Below are positions 1 to 6,196 of a stretch of 7,863 bases of DNA, piece after piece (position 1 is the stretch's first letter; every line of letters begins with the position of its first letter). The position numbers and the translations under genes are program-made. Below the pieces are notes generated by a model, which saw only the letters and a list, made by a program, of their open reading frames with translations, was not told where the DNA came from and did no database searches. The DNA is taken from NCBI GenBank assembly GCA_041477005.1, contig JBGOUJ010000371.1, positions 1-7,863 of the forward strand. The letters run 5' to 3'. This DNA comes from JBGOUJ01 sp041477005. GTDB lineage: Bacteria > Acidobacteriota > Terriglobia > Bryobacterales > JACQDG01.

Positions 1-1
1 C

Positions 2-619
2 GAGACATTGGTGGTCGATTGCGCCGAAGAGTTCACCGGGTTGGTGATCGAGATGCTCGGCCTGCGCAAGGGCCAGATGACCCGCATGGTGAACAACAAC
101 AGCGGCCGGGTGCGCCTGGATTTCGCCGTTCCGTCGCGCGGCCTGATCGGGGTGCGCAGCCAGTTGCTGACCGCCACGCGAGGCACGGCGGTGATGAACT
201 CGCTGTTTGAAGGTTACATGCCCTGGCAGGGAGAAATCCCGCTGCGCCCCACCGGAGCGCTGGTAGCCGACCGCGTCGGCCGCACGACCGGATACGCGCT
301 CTACAACCTGCAGGAGCGCGGCGAGCTGTTCGTGGGGCCGGGCGTCGAAGTCTACGAAGGCATGGTCATCGGAGAAAATTCCCGCGCCGCCGACCTCGAC
401 GTGAACGTGGTCAAGGAAAAGAAGCTCACCAACATGCGGGCGTCGGTGGCCGACGAAGCCATTCGCCTGATCCCGTTCCGGACCCTCAACCTGGAGCAAG
501 CCATCGAGTTCATCAACGACGACGAGCTGGTGGAGGTCACGCCGCAGTCGATCCGGCTAAGGAAGAGGGGGCTCGAAGCGAACCGGCGGCCGAAGAGGAA
601 AGAAGCCGGGCCGAATTGA
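2..619 (+). CDS. typA: TypA/BipA ribosome-associated GTPase, C-terminal part (5' truncated)
   Basis: The window opens inside this gene; 205 residues remain, about the last third of a family of roughly 600 residues. The frame is open from base 2, so the gene starts upstream. What is visible is the EF-G-like domain just after an expected Glu-Pro (ETLVVDCAEEFTG), then PSRGLIGVR at visible residues 44-52. The TypA-specific C-terminal domain follows, with GYMPWQGEIP, a KLTNMRAS motif and ELVEVTPQSIRLRKR near the end. The tail is basic (RRPKRKEAGPN). The GTP-binding domain lies outside the window. TypA is a translational GTPase that binds the ribosome at the A-site region and supports ribosome assembly and growth under stress or cold; that role comes from the family. 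The gene converges with the TPR gene, with 44 bp between the stop codons. Identification is very secure. Confidence 0.96.
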   Translation, partial: ETLVVDCAEEFTGLVIEMLGLRKGQMTRMVNNNSGRVRLDFAVPSRGLIGVRSQLLTATRGTAVMNSLFEGYMPWQGEIPLRPTGALVADRVGRTTGYALYNLQERGELFVGPGVEVYEGMVIGENSRAADLDVNVVKEKKLTNMRASVADEAIRLIPFRTLNLEQAIEFINDDELVEVTPQSIRLRKRGLEANRRPKRKEAGPN

Positions 620-663
620 CCCGGTTGCCGAAAACGAATCGCTCCGGCAGGCGGCGCGCTGCC

Positions 664-2727
664 TCAGTTCTTCCCGGCCTTGGCGCCGCCCTGCTCCTGG
701 GCCAAGCGGAACTTCACCGCTTCGAGCTTCTTGCTGATGCTGGCGATGTCTTCTGAGCTGGCTTCGGATTTGGGGCTCTGCTCCCACTCCTTCAGCGAGC
801 GCTGCCATTGCTCGTGGGCTAGGCGGAGCTTGCCCTGCTTGAAGTAGACGTCGCCCAGGTGCTCGTGAACGGTGGGATCGCGCCCGGTTTTCTGCAGCGC
901 CCGCTGGAGCAACTCCTCGGCCAGATCGAGCTTGTTCTGGCGGTAGTAGACCCAGCCCAAGCTGTCCAGGAAGGCGCCGTTGTCGGGCTCCGTCTCGACC
1001 GCCTTCTTGATCATGTTGTAAGCTTCGTCGAGCCGGACGTTGCGGTCCGCCAGCATGTAGCCCAGGTAATTCAGGGCGCCGGAGTCGTTGGGATCGATCT
1101 CCAGCACCGCCCGGAACTGCTTCTCGGCTTCGTCGTACAGCTTCTGCCGCTCGAGCAACGCGCCGTAGGCGAAGGAAACGGCCCGCTTCTGCTCCTTGCT
1201 CTGCGCGTAGCTCTGCGCCTTGTCGATAGCCTGCTTCGCTTCGTCGAACAGCTTGCCTTTTTCGAGCACCTGGACCAGGGCGATCAGCAACTCCTGGTCC
1301 TCGGGACCGTTCTTCATCAGGCCGCGAATGATCTGTGCGCCCTGCTTGGCGTCGCCAACGTCGCCCAAAACGGAAGCGCGGGTGACGGCCACCGACCGGT
1401 CCTTTGGAAACTTCTTATAAGCGGCCGCCGACTCGGTCTCGGCGCGGCGGTAGTCCCGAGCCGCCCGAAGCGTCTCCACCACTTGCAGGCTGGCGCGCGG
1501 ACCGCTTTCGGGGTCGACATCCATCATCGCCCGGAAAGCTTTCTCGGCGGCGGCGTAGTTTTCGCGAGACCGCTCGATCCCGCCCAGCTTCTCGTAGAAA
1601 AACGCTCGGTTGCTGCGATCCCGCTGGGTGTATTCGGCGGGATTCGTCTTGATCGTGGCCTCGATCAACTTCTGCGTCGCCGCCACGGCCTGGTCGATCT
1701 TGCCCTCGCTTTCGAGCAACAGCACCTCGTTGTAGGGCACCTCGATCATCTCGGAGGGCGCCAGGGCCGCCGCTTTCTGAAGGGCCGCGCGAGCCTTGTC
1801 AAAGTCACGCTTCTGGCGGTAGATCTGGGAGAGGCGCAAATAGTTCTGGGGATCCTGCGGGTCGCCCTGGGCGAGCGACTGGTACTGCTCCAGCGCCTTG
1901 TCGTATTGCTCGGCCAGCATCAGGTTGCGGGCCAGCGAGCGCCGCGCTTCCAGGTTGGTGTGGTCCAGTTGCACGGCCTTCTGGAGCGCTTCGATGGCCT
2001 TGTCGTTCTGGTTGGCCTGCTCGTAAGCGCCGCCTAGGGTGGCCAGAATCTTGGAGTTGGGCCGCTTTTCCGCCGCGCGCTGGAGCACCTCGATGGCGCC
2101 GGCCGTATCGCCGAGCTCGGCGTAGAGGGCGGCCAGCTCGGTGAGGGCTTCATCCGAGTTGGAGTCGAGCGCGAGGGCCGCTTTCAGAGCCTTCTCCGCC
2201 TTCACCGACTCCCGCCCCACGCGGTAGAGTTGGGCTAGGTGCAGGTAGCTCTCGAAGTCTTTCGGATCGATCGCGACGATCTTCTCGTATTGCTCGATGG
2301 CGCGGCGCAGCAGGTCCTCATTGAGGCGGCTCTGACCCGGATCGGCCAGGTAGCCTCGATAGATGCGGCCCAGCACGCGGCGCATCTCGAGATTCTTCGG
2401 GTCCCGCGCCAGCACCGCGTCGGCTTCGGCCACCGCGTCGTTCAGCCGGCCGGCTTGCGCGTAGAGGTCTACCAGCTCCGAGCTCACAAATTCCGAGGTG
2501 GGATCGCCCTGAATGGCCAGCTTGTACTCTTCAATGGCCTTGTTCACGTATTCGGTGCTGCGGTACTCGCGGGCAAGCTGCTCGTACAGATGAGCCATCG
2601 AGAAATGGTAGTAGGCGGCGGCGCGGTCGGGCGGCTTCTGAGCCGGGGAAGATTGTTGGGCGAAAACCAGGCTCGCCGGCAGGAGCAGCCACGCAGCGGC
2701 GATCCTGCCTATATTTTTGACATGCAT
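664..2727 (-). CDS. Secreted tetratricopeptide-repeat (TPR) protein
   Basis: This gene encodes 687 residues from the chosen ATG. That start gives a clean signal peptide: basic MHVKNIGR, a hydrophobic stretch at about 9-22, and a likely cleavage after VFA (residue 23) before QQSS. A start 35 codons further upstream (2832) is open but would bury the signal peptide and overlap the divergent gene, so I reject it. From about residue 38 to 650 the protein is almost all helix-turn-helix TPR units. Typical A/B helix signatures are AIEEYKLAIQGDP (64-76), AIEQYEKIVAIDP (143-155), AEKQFRAVLEIDP (534-546), and LNYLGYMLADR followed by LDSLGWVYYRQNKLDLAEELL (552-607). A short charged, Lys/Gln-rich tail follows. 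A GGAG sits about 12 nt before the ATG. TPR solenoids act as protein-binding scaffolds in the periplasm or at the envelope; the partner is unknown. The C-terminal units resemble the widespread PA4667-like TPR family. No enzymatic domain is visible. Confidence 0.9.
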   Translation of the reverse strand: MHVKNIGRIAAAWLLLPASLVFAQQSSPAQKPPDRAAAYYHFSMAHLYEQLAREYRSTEYVNKAIEEYKLAIQGDPTSEFVSSELVDLYAQAGRLNDAVAEADAVLARDPKNLEMRRVLGRIYRGYLADPGQSRLNEDLLRRAIEQYEKIVAIDPKDFESYLHLAQLYRVGRESVKAEKALKAALALDSNSDEALTELAALYAELGDTAGAIEVLQRAAEKRPNSKILATLGGAYEQANQNDKAIEALQKAVQLDHTNLEARRSLARNLMLAEQYDKALEQYQSLAQGDPQDPQNYLRLSQIYRQKRDFDKARAALQKAAALAPSEMIEVPYNEVLLLESEGKIDQAVAATQKLIEATIKTNPAEYTQRDRSNRAFFYEKLGGIERSRENYAAAEKAFRAMMDVDPESGPRASLQVVETLRAARDYRRAETESAAAYKKFPKDRSVAVTRASVLGDVGDAKQGAQIIRGLMKNGPEDQELLIALVQVLEKGKLFDEAKQAIDKAQSYAQSKEQKRAVSFAYGALLERQKLYDEAEKQFRAVLEIDPNDSGALNYLGYMLADRNVRLDEAYNMIKKAVETEPDNGAFLDSLGWVYYRQNKLDLAEELLQRALQKTGRDPTVHEHLGDVYFKQGKLRLAHEQWQRSLKEWEQSPKSEASSEDIASISKKLEAVKFRLAQEQGGAKAGKN

Positions 2728-2784
2728 CAAGTTGAATATCTCCGGACGGACAGAAACGGCGCAGCCGGTTCTGCCGCCATCTCT

Positions 2785-2817
2785 TATAGTATAGCGGAGC
2801 GGCGGGACCGGACACAA
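2785..2817. promoter_or_regulatory. Possible shared divergent promoter core between the TPR and YdjM-like genes
   Basis: The 91-bp divergent gap holds one AT-rich spot in a GC-rich background, containing the palindrome TATAGTATA (2785-2793). On the minus strand, TATACT (2788-2793) lies 18 bp from TTGTGT (2812-2817). This is a reasonable sigma-70-like pair, giving a leader of about 50 nt for the TPR gene. On the plus strand, TATAGT (2785-2790) could be the -10 box for the rightward gene, with a leader of about 20 nt, but I see no good -35 for it. The two -10 boxes would overlap, so the two directions might compete for polymerase. This is inferred from motif matching only. Confidence 0.4.
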
Positions 2818-2818
2818 A

Positions 2819-3730
2819 TTGGACGTTGTCACTCATACGGTGGTTGCAGCGGCGATTGGGACGGCCGGCTATCGGGTCTGGGGCCGCCGGGGCCTGGTGT
2901 GGCTCCTGGTGGCGGCTAACCTGCCCGAGCTGGAACGGGTGGTTGAGCTGGCCAGCCCGGCGGTGGGGGTGAAGACCATTCACGGGGTCGGCCATTCCCT
3001 GCTGATGGCCCCGGTGCTGGGCCTGCCGCTGGCGGCGTGGCTGGCGCGCCGGCTGCAGAGCTGGAAATCAGCCGCGCAGATTGTAGCGCTGGGGTTGGGA
3101 TCCCACCTGGCGCTCGACCTGGTGAGCGGGCCTGGCGTCCGGCTGCTGTGGCCGGTCTACCCGCAGCTTTTCGGATGTCGCCTGGTAACCCGCTATGACC
3201 TCTGGACCCTGCTGGTGCTGGGCGTTACCTTGGTCGGCACGCAACTGCTCAACTTGGTGAATCGCGACATGGGCGCAGCGGCCTATCGGCTCGAGCCGCC
3301 GGCCAGCGCGGGTCTGGTAATCGTGGCGGCGCTGTTAGGTGTCCGGGCTGTGACCATGATGGCGCTCGAGAGCCGCTGGGGCCCTTTAAGCCCTTCCGCC
3401 CTCAGCCCGCTGACCTGGTATGCCGTCACCGATGGGGCTGAAGACTACACGGTCGAGGAAATCACCCCGTGGGGCGAAGGGCCCACCTTCCGCTTCCGTA
3501 AGCCACAGCCGAATCGCGTCTTTGAAACCGCCGCCGAGACGCCGCTGGCGCAGGCCTTCCTGGAGACGGCCCAGTTTCCCCTCTATTCGCTGGAGCGCGG
3601 CGATAGGGGAATGCTGGTTCGCATCCGGGACCTGCGCTTCTACACACCGGTCGGGGAAGGCAAGGAGTACTCGGTGGAGATCGAAGTGACCCCGCAGCTT
3701 CAAGTTGTTGGCCAGCGCGCGCGGATGTAA
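2819..3730 (+). CDS. YdjM-family (DUF457-like) membrane-bound putative metal-dependent hydrolase
   Basis: This gene encodes 303 residues from a TTG start. The start is chosen because it gives MDVVTHTVVAAAIG, which matches the family's usual MDPxTH opening; no ATG occurs in frame until codon 62, and no strong Shine-Dalgarno is visible. Family signatures are H6 in THT, NLPELE (34-39, usually NLPDID), HGVGHS (55-60), HLALD (96-100) and GVRLLWP (106-112). Hydrophobic segments at about 61-77, 128-147 and 164-181 suggest an inner-membrane protein. The family (PF04307; E. coli YdjM is LexA-regulated) is annotated as a hydrolase from conserved His/Asp residues, but its substrate is unknown. The region after about residue 190 is soluble, beta-rich in appearance and lacks the core motifs; it resembles the extracytoplasmic tail of the longer members. 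The gene is divergent from the TPR gene and converges with the protease gene. Confidence 0.85.
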   Translation: MDVVTHTVVAAAIGTAGYRVWGRRGLVWLLVAANLPELERVVELASPAVGVKTIHGVGHSLLMAPVLGLPLAAWLARRLQSWKSAAQIVALGLGSHLALDLVSGPGVRLLWPVYPQLFGCRLVTRYDLWTLLVLGVTLVGTQLLNLVNRDMGAAAYRLEPPASAGLVIVAALLGVRAVTMMALESRWGPLSPSALSPLTWYAVTDGAEDYTVEEITPWGEGPTFRFRKPQPNRVFETAAETPLAQAFLETAQFPLYSLERGDRGMLVRIRDLRFYTPVGEGKEYSVEIEVTPQLQVVGQRARM

Positions 3731-3762
3731 CCCGGGCCGGCGAGCTACCCCGCCGGCTCGGG
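3731..3762. terminator. Hairpin between convergent genes, probable bidirectional terminator without a U-tract
   Basis: A 12-bp inverted repeat (CCCGGGCCGGCG at 3731-3742 and CGCCGGCTCGGG at 3751-3762) encloses an 8-nt loop. One position pairs as G-U in the plus-strand RNA and as A-C in the minus-strand RNA. It begins at the base after the stop codon of the YdjM-like gene and lies 12 bp beyond the stop of the convergent protease gene. There is no T-run on either side, so it is not a textbook intrinsic terminator. A convergent position with a strong GC stem still makes a transcription-ending or 3'-stabilising role likely. Confidence 0.6.
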
Positions 3763-3774
3763 CCGGGCGGAGCG

Positions 3775-4467
3775 TCACGGAGTGGCGGTCGAGGAACCGG
3801 CCTTTTTCTCGCCCTGGGCGAGGGTGGGGGCCTGGGAGCGGGCGATGCCCCGCAGCGCGGTGACCTCCTCGGGGCGCAATTGGGCCTGAACATCCAGGTC
3901 CGCTGGATGCAGCGGTGAGCGGGTGGCGTCGCTCGCGTGGTGCTCGGGCGTTCGCAGCAAAGTATGCATCAGCTCGTGCGCGACCACGCGGCCGGCCAAG
4001 CGCGTGTACATCGACGGGAAGACCTGCCGGTTGGGCATCTGGGCGCGCATGTTGGCCATCGCCACCGCGATCTGGTCGCAGCTCACGACGGCGAACGGGA
4101 GCACCTCGCCATTGCCGATCAAGGTCCAGCCGAGCGACAGACCGCCCTCTGGCGTGCCGCCCTGTGGCGTGGCTTCAACCGCCCGAAAAGGCGTGCAGCG
4201 CCCACGCATTTCGATCATCACTACCCGGTTATAGGTCTTGGAGCCGTGTTTCCCGTCCAGGATCTCCCAGCGGAGGTCCAGTCCGGTGGGTTGAAAGATG
4301 CCGGCGACTTCCTTCTGGAGCTGTTTGACAAATCCGGGAGTGGGCTTGCGGTCGAACTTCAACAACACGCCCACGGTCGGGGGCAACAGTTCGGGGGAAA
4401 GCGGTGCGGCCGGCGCCCCGGCGGTGAAAGATAGAGCTAGAAGGCCCGGCAAAATCCGAGCTGTCAT
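3775..4467 (-). CDS. Exported putative zinc metalloprotease with an HELMH motif
   Basis: This gene encodes 230 residues. The ATG is preceded by a strong Shine-Dalgarno, GGAGG (4473-4477), five bases away. Residues 1-21 look like a signal peptide (MTARILPGLLALSFTAGAPA then AP), so the protein is probably exported. The gluzincin-type motif HELMH is at 164-168, preceded by a helix (MYTRLAGRVVA). H176 and H177 follow and could supply the third metal ligand. A central segment, LGWTLIGNGEVLPFAVVSCDQ (about 112-132), and a cysteine pair, C91 and C130, are likely structural; the two cysteines may form a disulfide. The body resembles uncharacterised secreted proteins I associate with Acidobacteria. 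Peptidase activity is inferred from the HExxH motif and has no direct support. The C-terminal 40 residues are Ala/Gln/Lys-rich and look disordered. The gene is transcribed alone and converges with the YdjM-like gene. Confidence 0.75.
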   Translation of the reverse strand: MTARILPGLLALSFTAGAPAAPLSPELLPPTVGVLLKFDRKPTPGFVKQLQKEVAGIFQPTGLDLRWEILDGKHGSKTYNRVVMIEMRGRCTPFRAVEATPQGGTPEGGLSLGWTLIGNGEVLPFAVVSCDQIAVAMANMRAQMPNRQVFPSMYTRLAGRVVAHELMHTLLRTPEHHASDATRSPLHPADLDVQAQLRPEEVTALRGIARSQAPTLAQGEKKAGSSTATP

Positions 4468-4481
4468 GAGTTCCTCCGTTG

Positions 4482-4509
4482 TGGGAAAACCCTGCGTTGT
4501 GTTTTCCCA
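4482..4509 (-). promoter_or_regulatory. Inverted repeat in the leader of the metalloprotease gene
   Basis: A perfect 9-bp inverted repeat (TGGGAAAAC at 4482-4490 and GTTTTCCCA at 4501-4509) has a 10-nt spacer. On the minus-strand mRNA the hairpin would end 4 nt before the GGAGG Shine-Dalgarno of the protease gene. It could act as an operator in DNA or as a structure affecting ribosome access in RNA. The heptamer CGTTGTG also recurs at 4477-4483 and 4495-4501. The function is inferred from position only. Confidence 0.45.
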
Positions 4510-4539
4510 GCCCGCTCGCGGTGGCCGCCTCGGGCGGGC

Positions 4540-4568
4540 ATTCTATTTGGACGGGCAACACAGAAAAA
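4540..4568 (-). promoter_or_regulatory. Weak candidate promoter for the metalloprotease gene
   Basis: On the minus strand, TAGAAT (4540-4545) could be a -10 box, with TTTTTC (4563-4568) 17 bp upstream as a poor -35. This would give a leader of about 65 nt that contains the 9-bp hairpin. The -10 is a fair match and the -35 is weak. The spot stands out mainly because it is AT-rich in a GC-rich genome. Confidence 0.25.
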
Positions 4569-4580
4569 CGTATCCGAACA

Positions 4581-4600
4581 AACTTGTGTTGTAACAAGTT
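4581..4600. promoter_or_regulatory. 20-bp operator-like palindrome upstream of the pentapeptide gene
   Basis: AACTTGT (4581-4587) and ACAAGTT (4594-4600) form a perfect 7-6-7 inverted repeat. A second small dyad, TTGT-A-ACAA (4589-4597), is nested in its right half. It lies in the divergent gap, 64 bp before the pentapeptide gene and about 115 bp upstream of the protease start. The size and symmetry suit a dimeric regulator such as a TetR- or GntR-type repressor, but no regulator gene is present in the window. The short arms are too weak for an intrinsic terminator and no gene ends here. Confidence 0.4.
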
Positions 4601-4663
4601 GTACCGGCGGCCCCTGCCTGGGATAAGCCGCAGCGGCTTTTCCACCGATAGACCTCCCGTGGC

Positions 4664-5452
4664 GTGATGGGTGAGCTGACTTATCGCTCGGCCGACGAAC
4701 TGGTCCACAATGGCGCGCCACTGCGCCAGATTCTGGAGGCGCACGAAAATTGGCTTGCCTCCGACGGGCAGTCGGGCAAACAGGCCGATTTGCGCCGCGC
4801 CGAGCTCGCCGGCGCCAATCTGAAAGGAGTAAACCTCAACAAGGCTGAGATGGAAGGCGCTTCACTTCAGGAGACCGATCTTGCTGAATCGAGCCTGATC
4901 GGCGCCGTCCTGCGGGGCGCCAACCTGGCCGAAGCCAGGCTGACCGGCGCCAATCTGCGTAACGCTGAGCTGGCCGACGCCAACCTGATGCGGGCCAATC
5001 TCACAGAAGCGGTTCTGATCGACGCTAACCTGCGCGGCGCCTGGCTCCGCTATGCACGTCTGGGGGTGGCGAAAATGGCCAGCGCCGACTTGACCGACGC
5101 GCACCTGGATTACGCTGACCTGCACCACGCCGATCTGTATAAGGCCACACTCACGGGCGCTTCCCTGAGCAACGCCAACCTGCGGGGGGCGAACCTGGGC
5201 CTGGTCGAAATGACCGCCGCGCAGTTGGGCTCGGCTACCCTGGCTTTGGCCAACCTGAGCGGCGCCATGCTGCGAAACTGCCGCTTCCATAAAGCGGACC
5301 TGACCCGCACCAACCTGGCCGGCGCCAATCTTCTCGGCGCCCGCCAGCTCACCCCCGCTCAACTGGCCTGCACCTCCACCAACGAAGTGACCATCCTGCC
5401 TGATGGCTCTCACGGCCCTTTCCTGAGCGGCAACGTCTCCCTGAAACGGTGA
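4664..5452 (+). CDS. Pentapeptide-repeat protein with 37 uninterrupted repeats
   Basis: This gene encodes 262 residues from GTG at 4664; the next codon is ATG (4667), so either could be the start. No convincing Shine-Dalgarno precedes them. Residues 1-40 form a helical cap (ELVHNGAPLRQILEAHENWL) ending in SGKQ, a common lead-in to A(D/N)Lxx arrays. Residues 41-225 are 37 consecutive pentapeptides in perfect register, mostly Ala at i-2 and Leu at the centre, with single Val, Ser, Thr or Cys replacements (C206). Such arrays fold as a right-handed quadrilateral beta-helix, here about nine coils. The C-terminal cap, LTPAQLACTSTNEVTILPDG (229-248), is also common in this superfamily. No signal peptide or membrane segment is seen, so it is probably cytosolic. 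The unbroken array lacks the loop interruptions of Qnr-type DNA-gyrase protectors, which gives no support for that role; function is unknown. Confidence 0.92.
   Translation: MMGELTYRSADELVHNGAPLRQILEAHENWLASDGQSGKQADLRRAELAGANLKGVNLNKAEMEGASLQETDLAESSLIGAVLRGANLAEARLTGANLRNAELADANLMRANLTEAVLIDANLRGAWLRYARLGVAKMASADLTDAHLDYADLHHADLYKATLTGASLSNANLRGANLGLVEMTAAQLGSATLALANLSGAMLRNCRFHKADLTRTNLAGANLLGARQLTPAQLACTSTNEVTILPDGSHGPFLSGNVSLKR
4784..5338 (+). repeat. 15-bp-periodic coding repeat encoding the pentapeptide array
   Basis: These are thirty-seven tandem 15-bp units with no insertion or deletion, each encoding one A(D/N)LxG-like pentapeptide. Some units stay nearly identical in DNA: GGCGCCAATCTG or close variants recur near 4811, 4947 and 5321. 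Most units have diverged at codon positions 4-5. This is a protein-level repeat within the gene and not a separate mobile or CRISPR repeat. Confidence 0.85.
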
Positions 5453-5505
5453 TCTCCCAGATTCCTCACATCCCGGGCCGCTTCCCGACGGTCGCGGTTC
5501 GGATG

Positions 5506-5514
5506 TGGTATACG
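5506..5514 (+). promoter_or_regulatory. Candidate extended -10 promoter for the superoxide dismutase gene
   Basis: TGG followed by TATACG (5506-5514) fits an extended -10 element (TGn-TATAnn), which can work without a good -35; none is visible at the proper distance. It would give a leader of about 60-65 nt. That leader contains a near-palindrome, GGGGCGC-G-GCGCTCC (5533-5547). The evidence is a motif match only. Confidence 0.35.
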
Positions 5515-5571
5515 TAGTGTTTCCAGCATTCTGGGGCGCGGCGCTCCGAAAATCTCTCACTCTAACCGGTC

Positions 5572-5579
5572 AAAGGAGG
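5572..5579 (+). promoter_or_regulatory. Strong Shine-Dalgarno of the superoxide dismutase gene
   Basis: AAAGGAGG ends four bases before the ATG at 5584. It is the best ribosome-binding site on the plus strand of this window and fixes the start of the dismutase. It also suggests high expression, which fits a housekeeping antioxidant enzyme. Confidence 0.85.
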
Positions 5580-5583
5580 CTAT

Positions 5584-6192
5584 ATGCCGTTTTCACTTCC
5601 TGCTCTGCCGTATCCCCTCGATGCGTTAGAACCGTTCATCGACAAAACGACGATGGAGATTCACCACGGGAAGCACCACAACGCATACGTAACAAATTTG
5701 AACAAAGCGCTGGAGTCGGCTCCGCAACTGGCCGATAAGACCGTCGAGGAACTGCTGGCCAACCACTGCGCGGCCGTGCCCGAGAACATCCGAACGGCGG
5801 TTCGCAACAACGGCGGCGGCCACATCAACCACTCCATGTTCTGGCAGATCATGGGCCACAAAGCCGGCGGCGAGCCGGGAGGGAAGCTGGCCGATGCCAT
5901 CAAGAGCACTTTCGGCGGGTTTGATGCGTTCAAGGAGAAGTTCGCCGCCGCAGGCGTCGGCCGGTTCGGCTCCGGCTGGGCCTGGCTGCTGAAAGACGGC
6001 TCGGGCAAGATCGAGATCGTCTCGACCGCCAACCAGGACAGCCCGGTGATGGAGGGCAAGTTCCCCGTTCTAGGCCTCGACGTGTGGGAGCACGCCTACT
6101 ATCTCAAGTATCAGAACCGCCGCCCGGACTACATCGCCGCGTGGTGGAACGTGGTGAACTGGTACGAAGTCGAGAAGCGGTTCACCAAGTAG
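5584..6192 (+). CDS. sodA: Superoxide dismutase, Mn/Fe family (Mn-type sequence)
   Basis: This gene encodes 202 residues, the normal full length, starting at an ATG with a very strong Shine-Dalgarno. The enzyme converts two superoxide radicals to hydrogen peroxide and oxygen in the cytoplasm; no signal peptide is present. The four metal ligands are visible: H27 in IHHGKHH, H83 in INHSMFW, D166 and H170 in LDVWEHAYY. The gateway tyrosine is Y35. The active-site glutamine lies in the C-terminal domain (Q151 in TANQDSP), and the N-terminal counterpart is Gly (NNGGGH, 75-80). This pattern marks Mn-type or cambialistic enzymes rather than classical Fe-SOD. The ends of the two domains, FPVLGLDVWEH and WWNVVNWYEVEKRF, are canonical. 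It lies 131 bp after the pentapeptide gene and probably has its own promoter. Identity is secure, but metal choice cannot be settled from sequence alone. Confidence 0.97.
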   Translation: MPFSLPALPYPLDALEPFIDKTTMEIHHGKHHNAYVTNLNKALESAPQLADKTVEELLANHCAAVPENIRTAVRNNGGGHINHSMFWQIMGHKAGGEPGGKLADAIKSTFGGFDAFKEKFAAAGVGRFGSGWAWLLKDGSGKIEIVSTANQDSPVMEGKFPVLGLDVWEHAYYLKYQNRRPDYIAAWWNVVNWYEVEKRFTK

Positions 6193-6196
6193 GTCT

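Noticed and set aside
626..649. Weak stem TGCCG / CGGCA between the typA and TPR stop codons as a terminator.
   Set aside because: Only 5 bp with a 14-nt loop and no T-run; too weak to call.
859..2037. Long plus-strand open frame (392 codons) opposite the TPR gene, rich in Leu, Val, Gln and Arg.
   Set aside because: It is antisense to a clear TPR array. Repeated TPR codons in GC-rich DNA produce stop-free antisense frames; composition is low-complexity and no domain or ribosome-binding site is visible.
2728..2832. Extended N-terminus of the TPR protein starting at 2832.
   Set aside because: It would place 35 polar, unconserved residues before a good signal peptide and overlap the divergent gene's start and the putative promoter.
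4784..5338. Tandem 15-bp repeats considered as a CRISPR or satellite array.
   Set aside because: There are no spacers. The units are diverged at DNA level but conserved as pentapeptides in one open frame.
4862..5560. Minus-strand open frame of 232 codons with Gln/Val/Gly periodicity opposite the pentapeptide gene.
   Set aside because: The periodicity is the antisense image of the 15-bp repeats, not an independent repeat protein.
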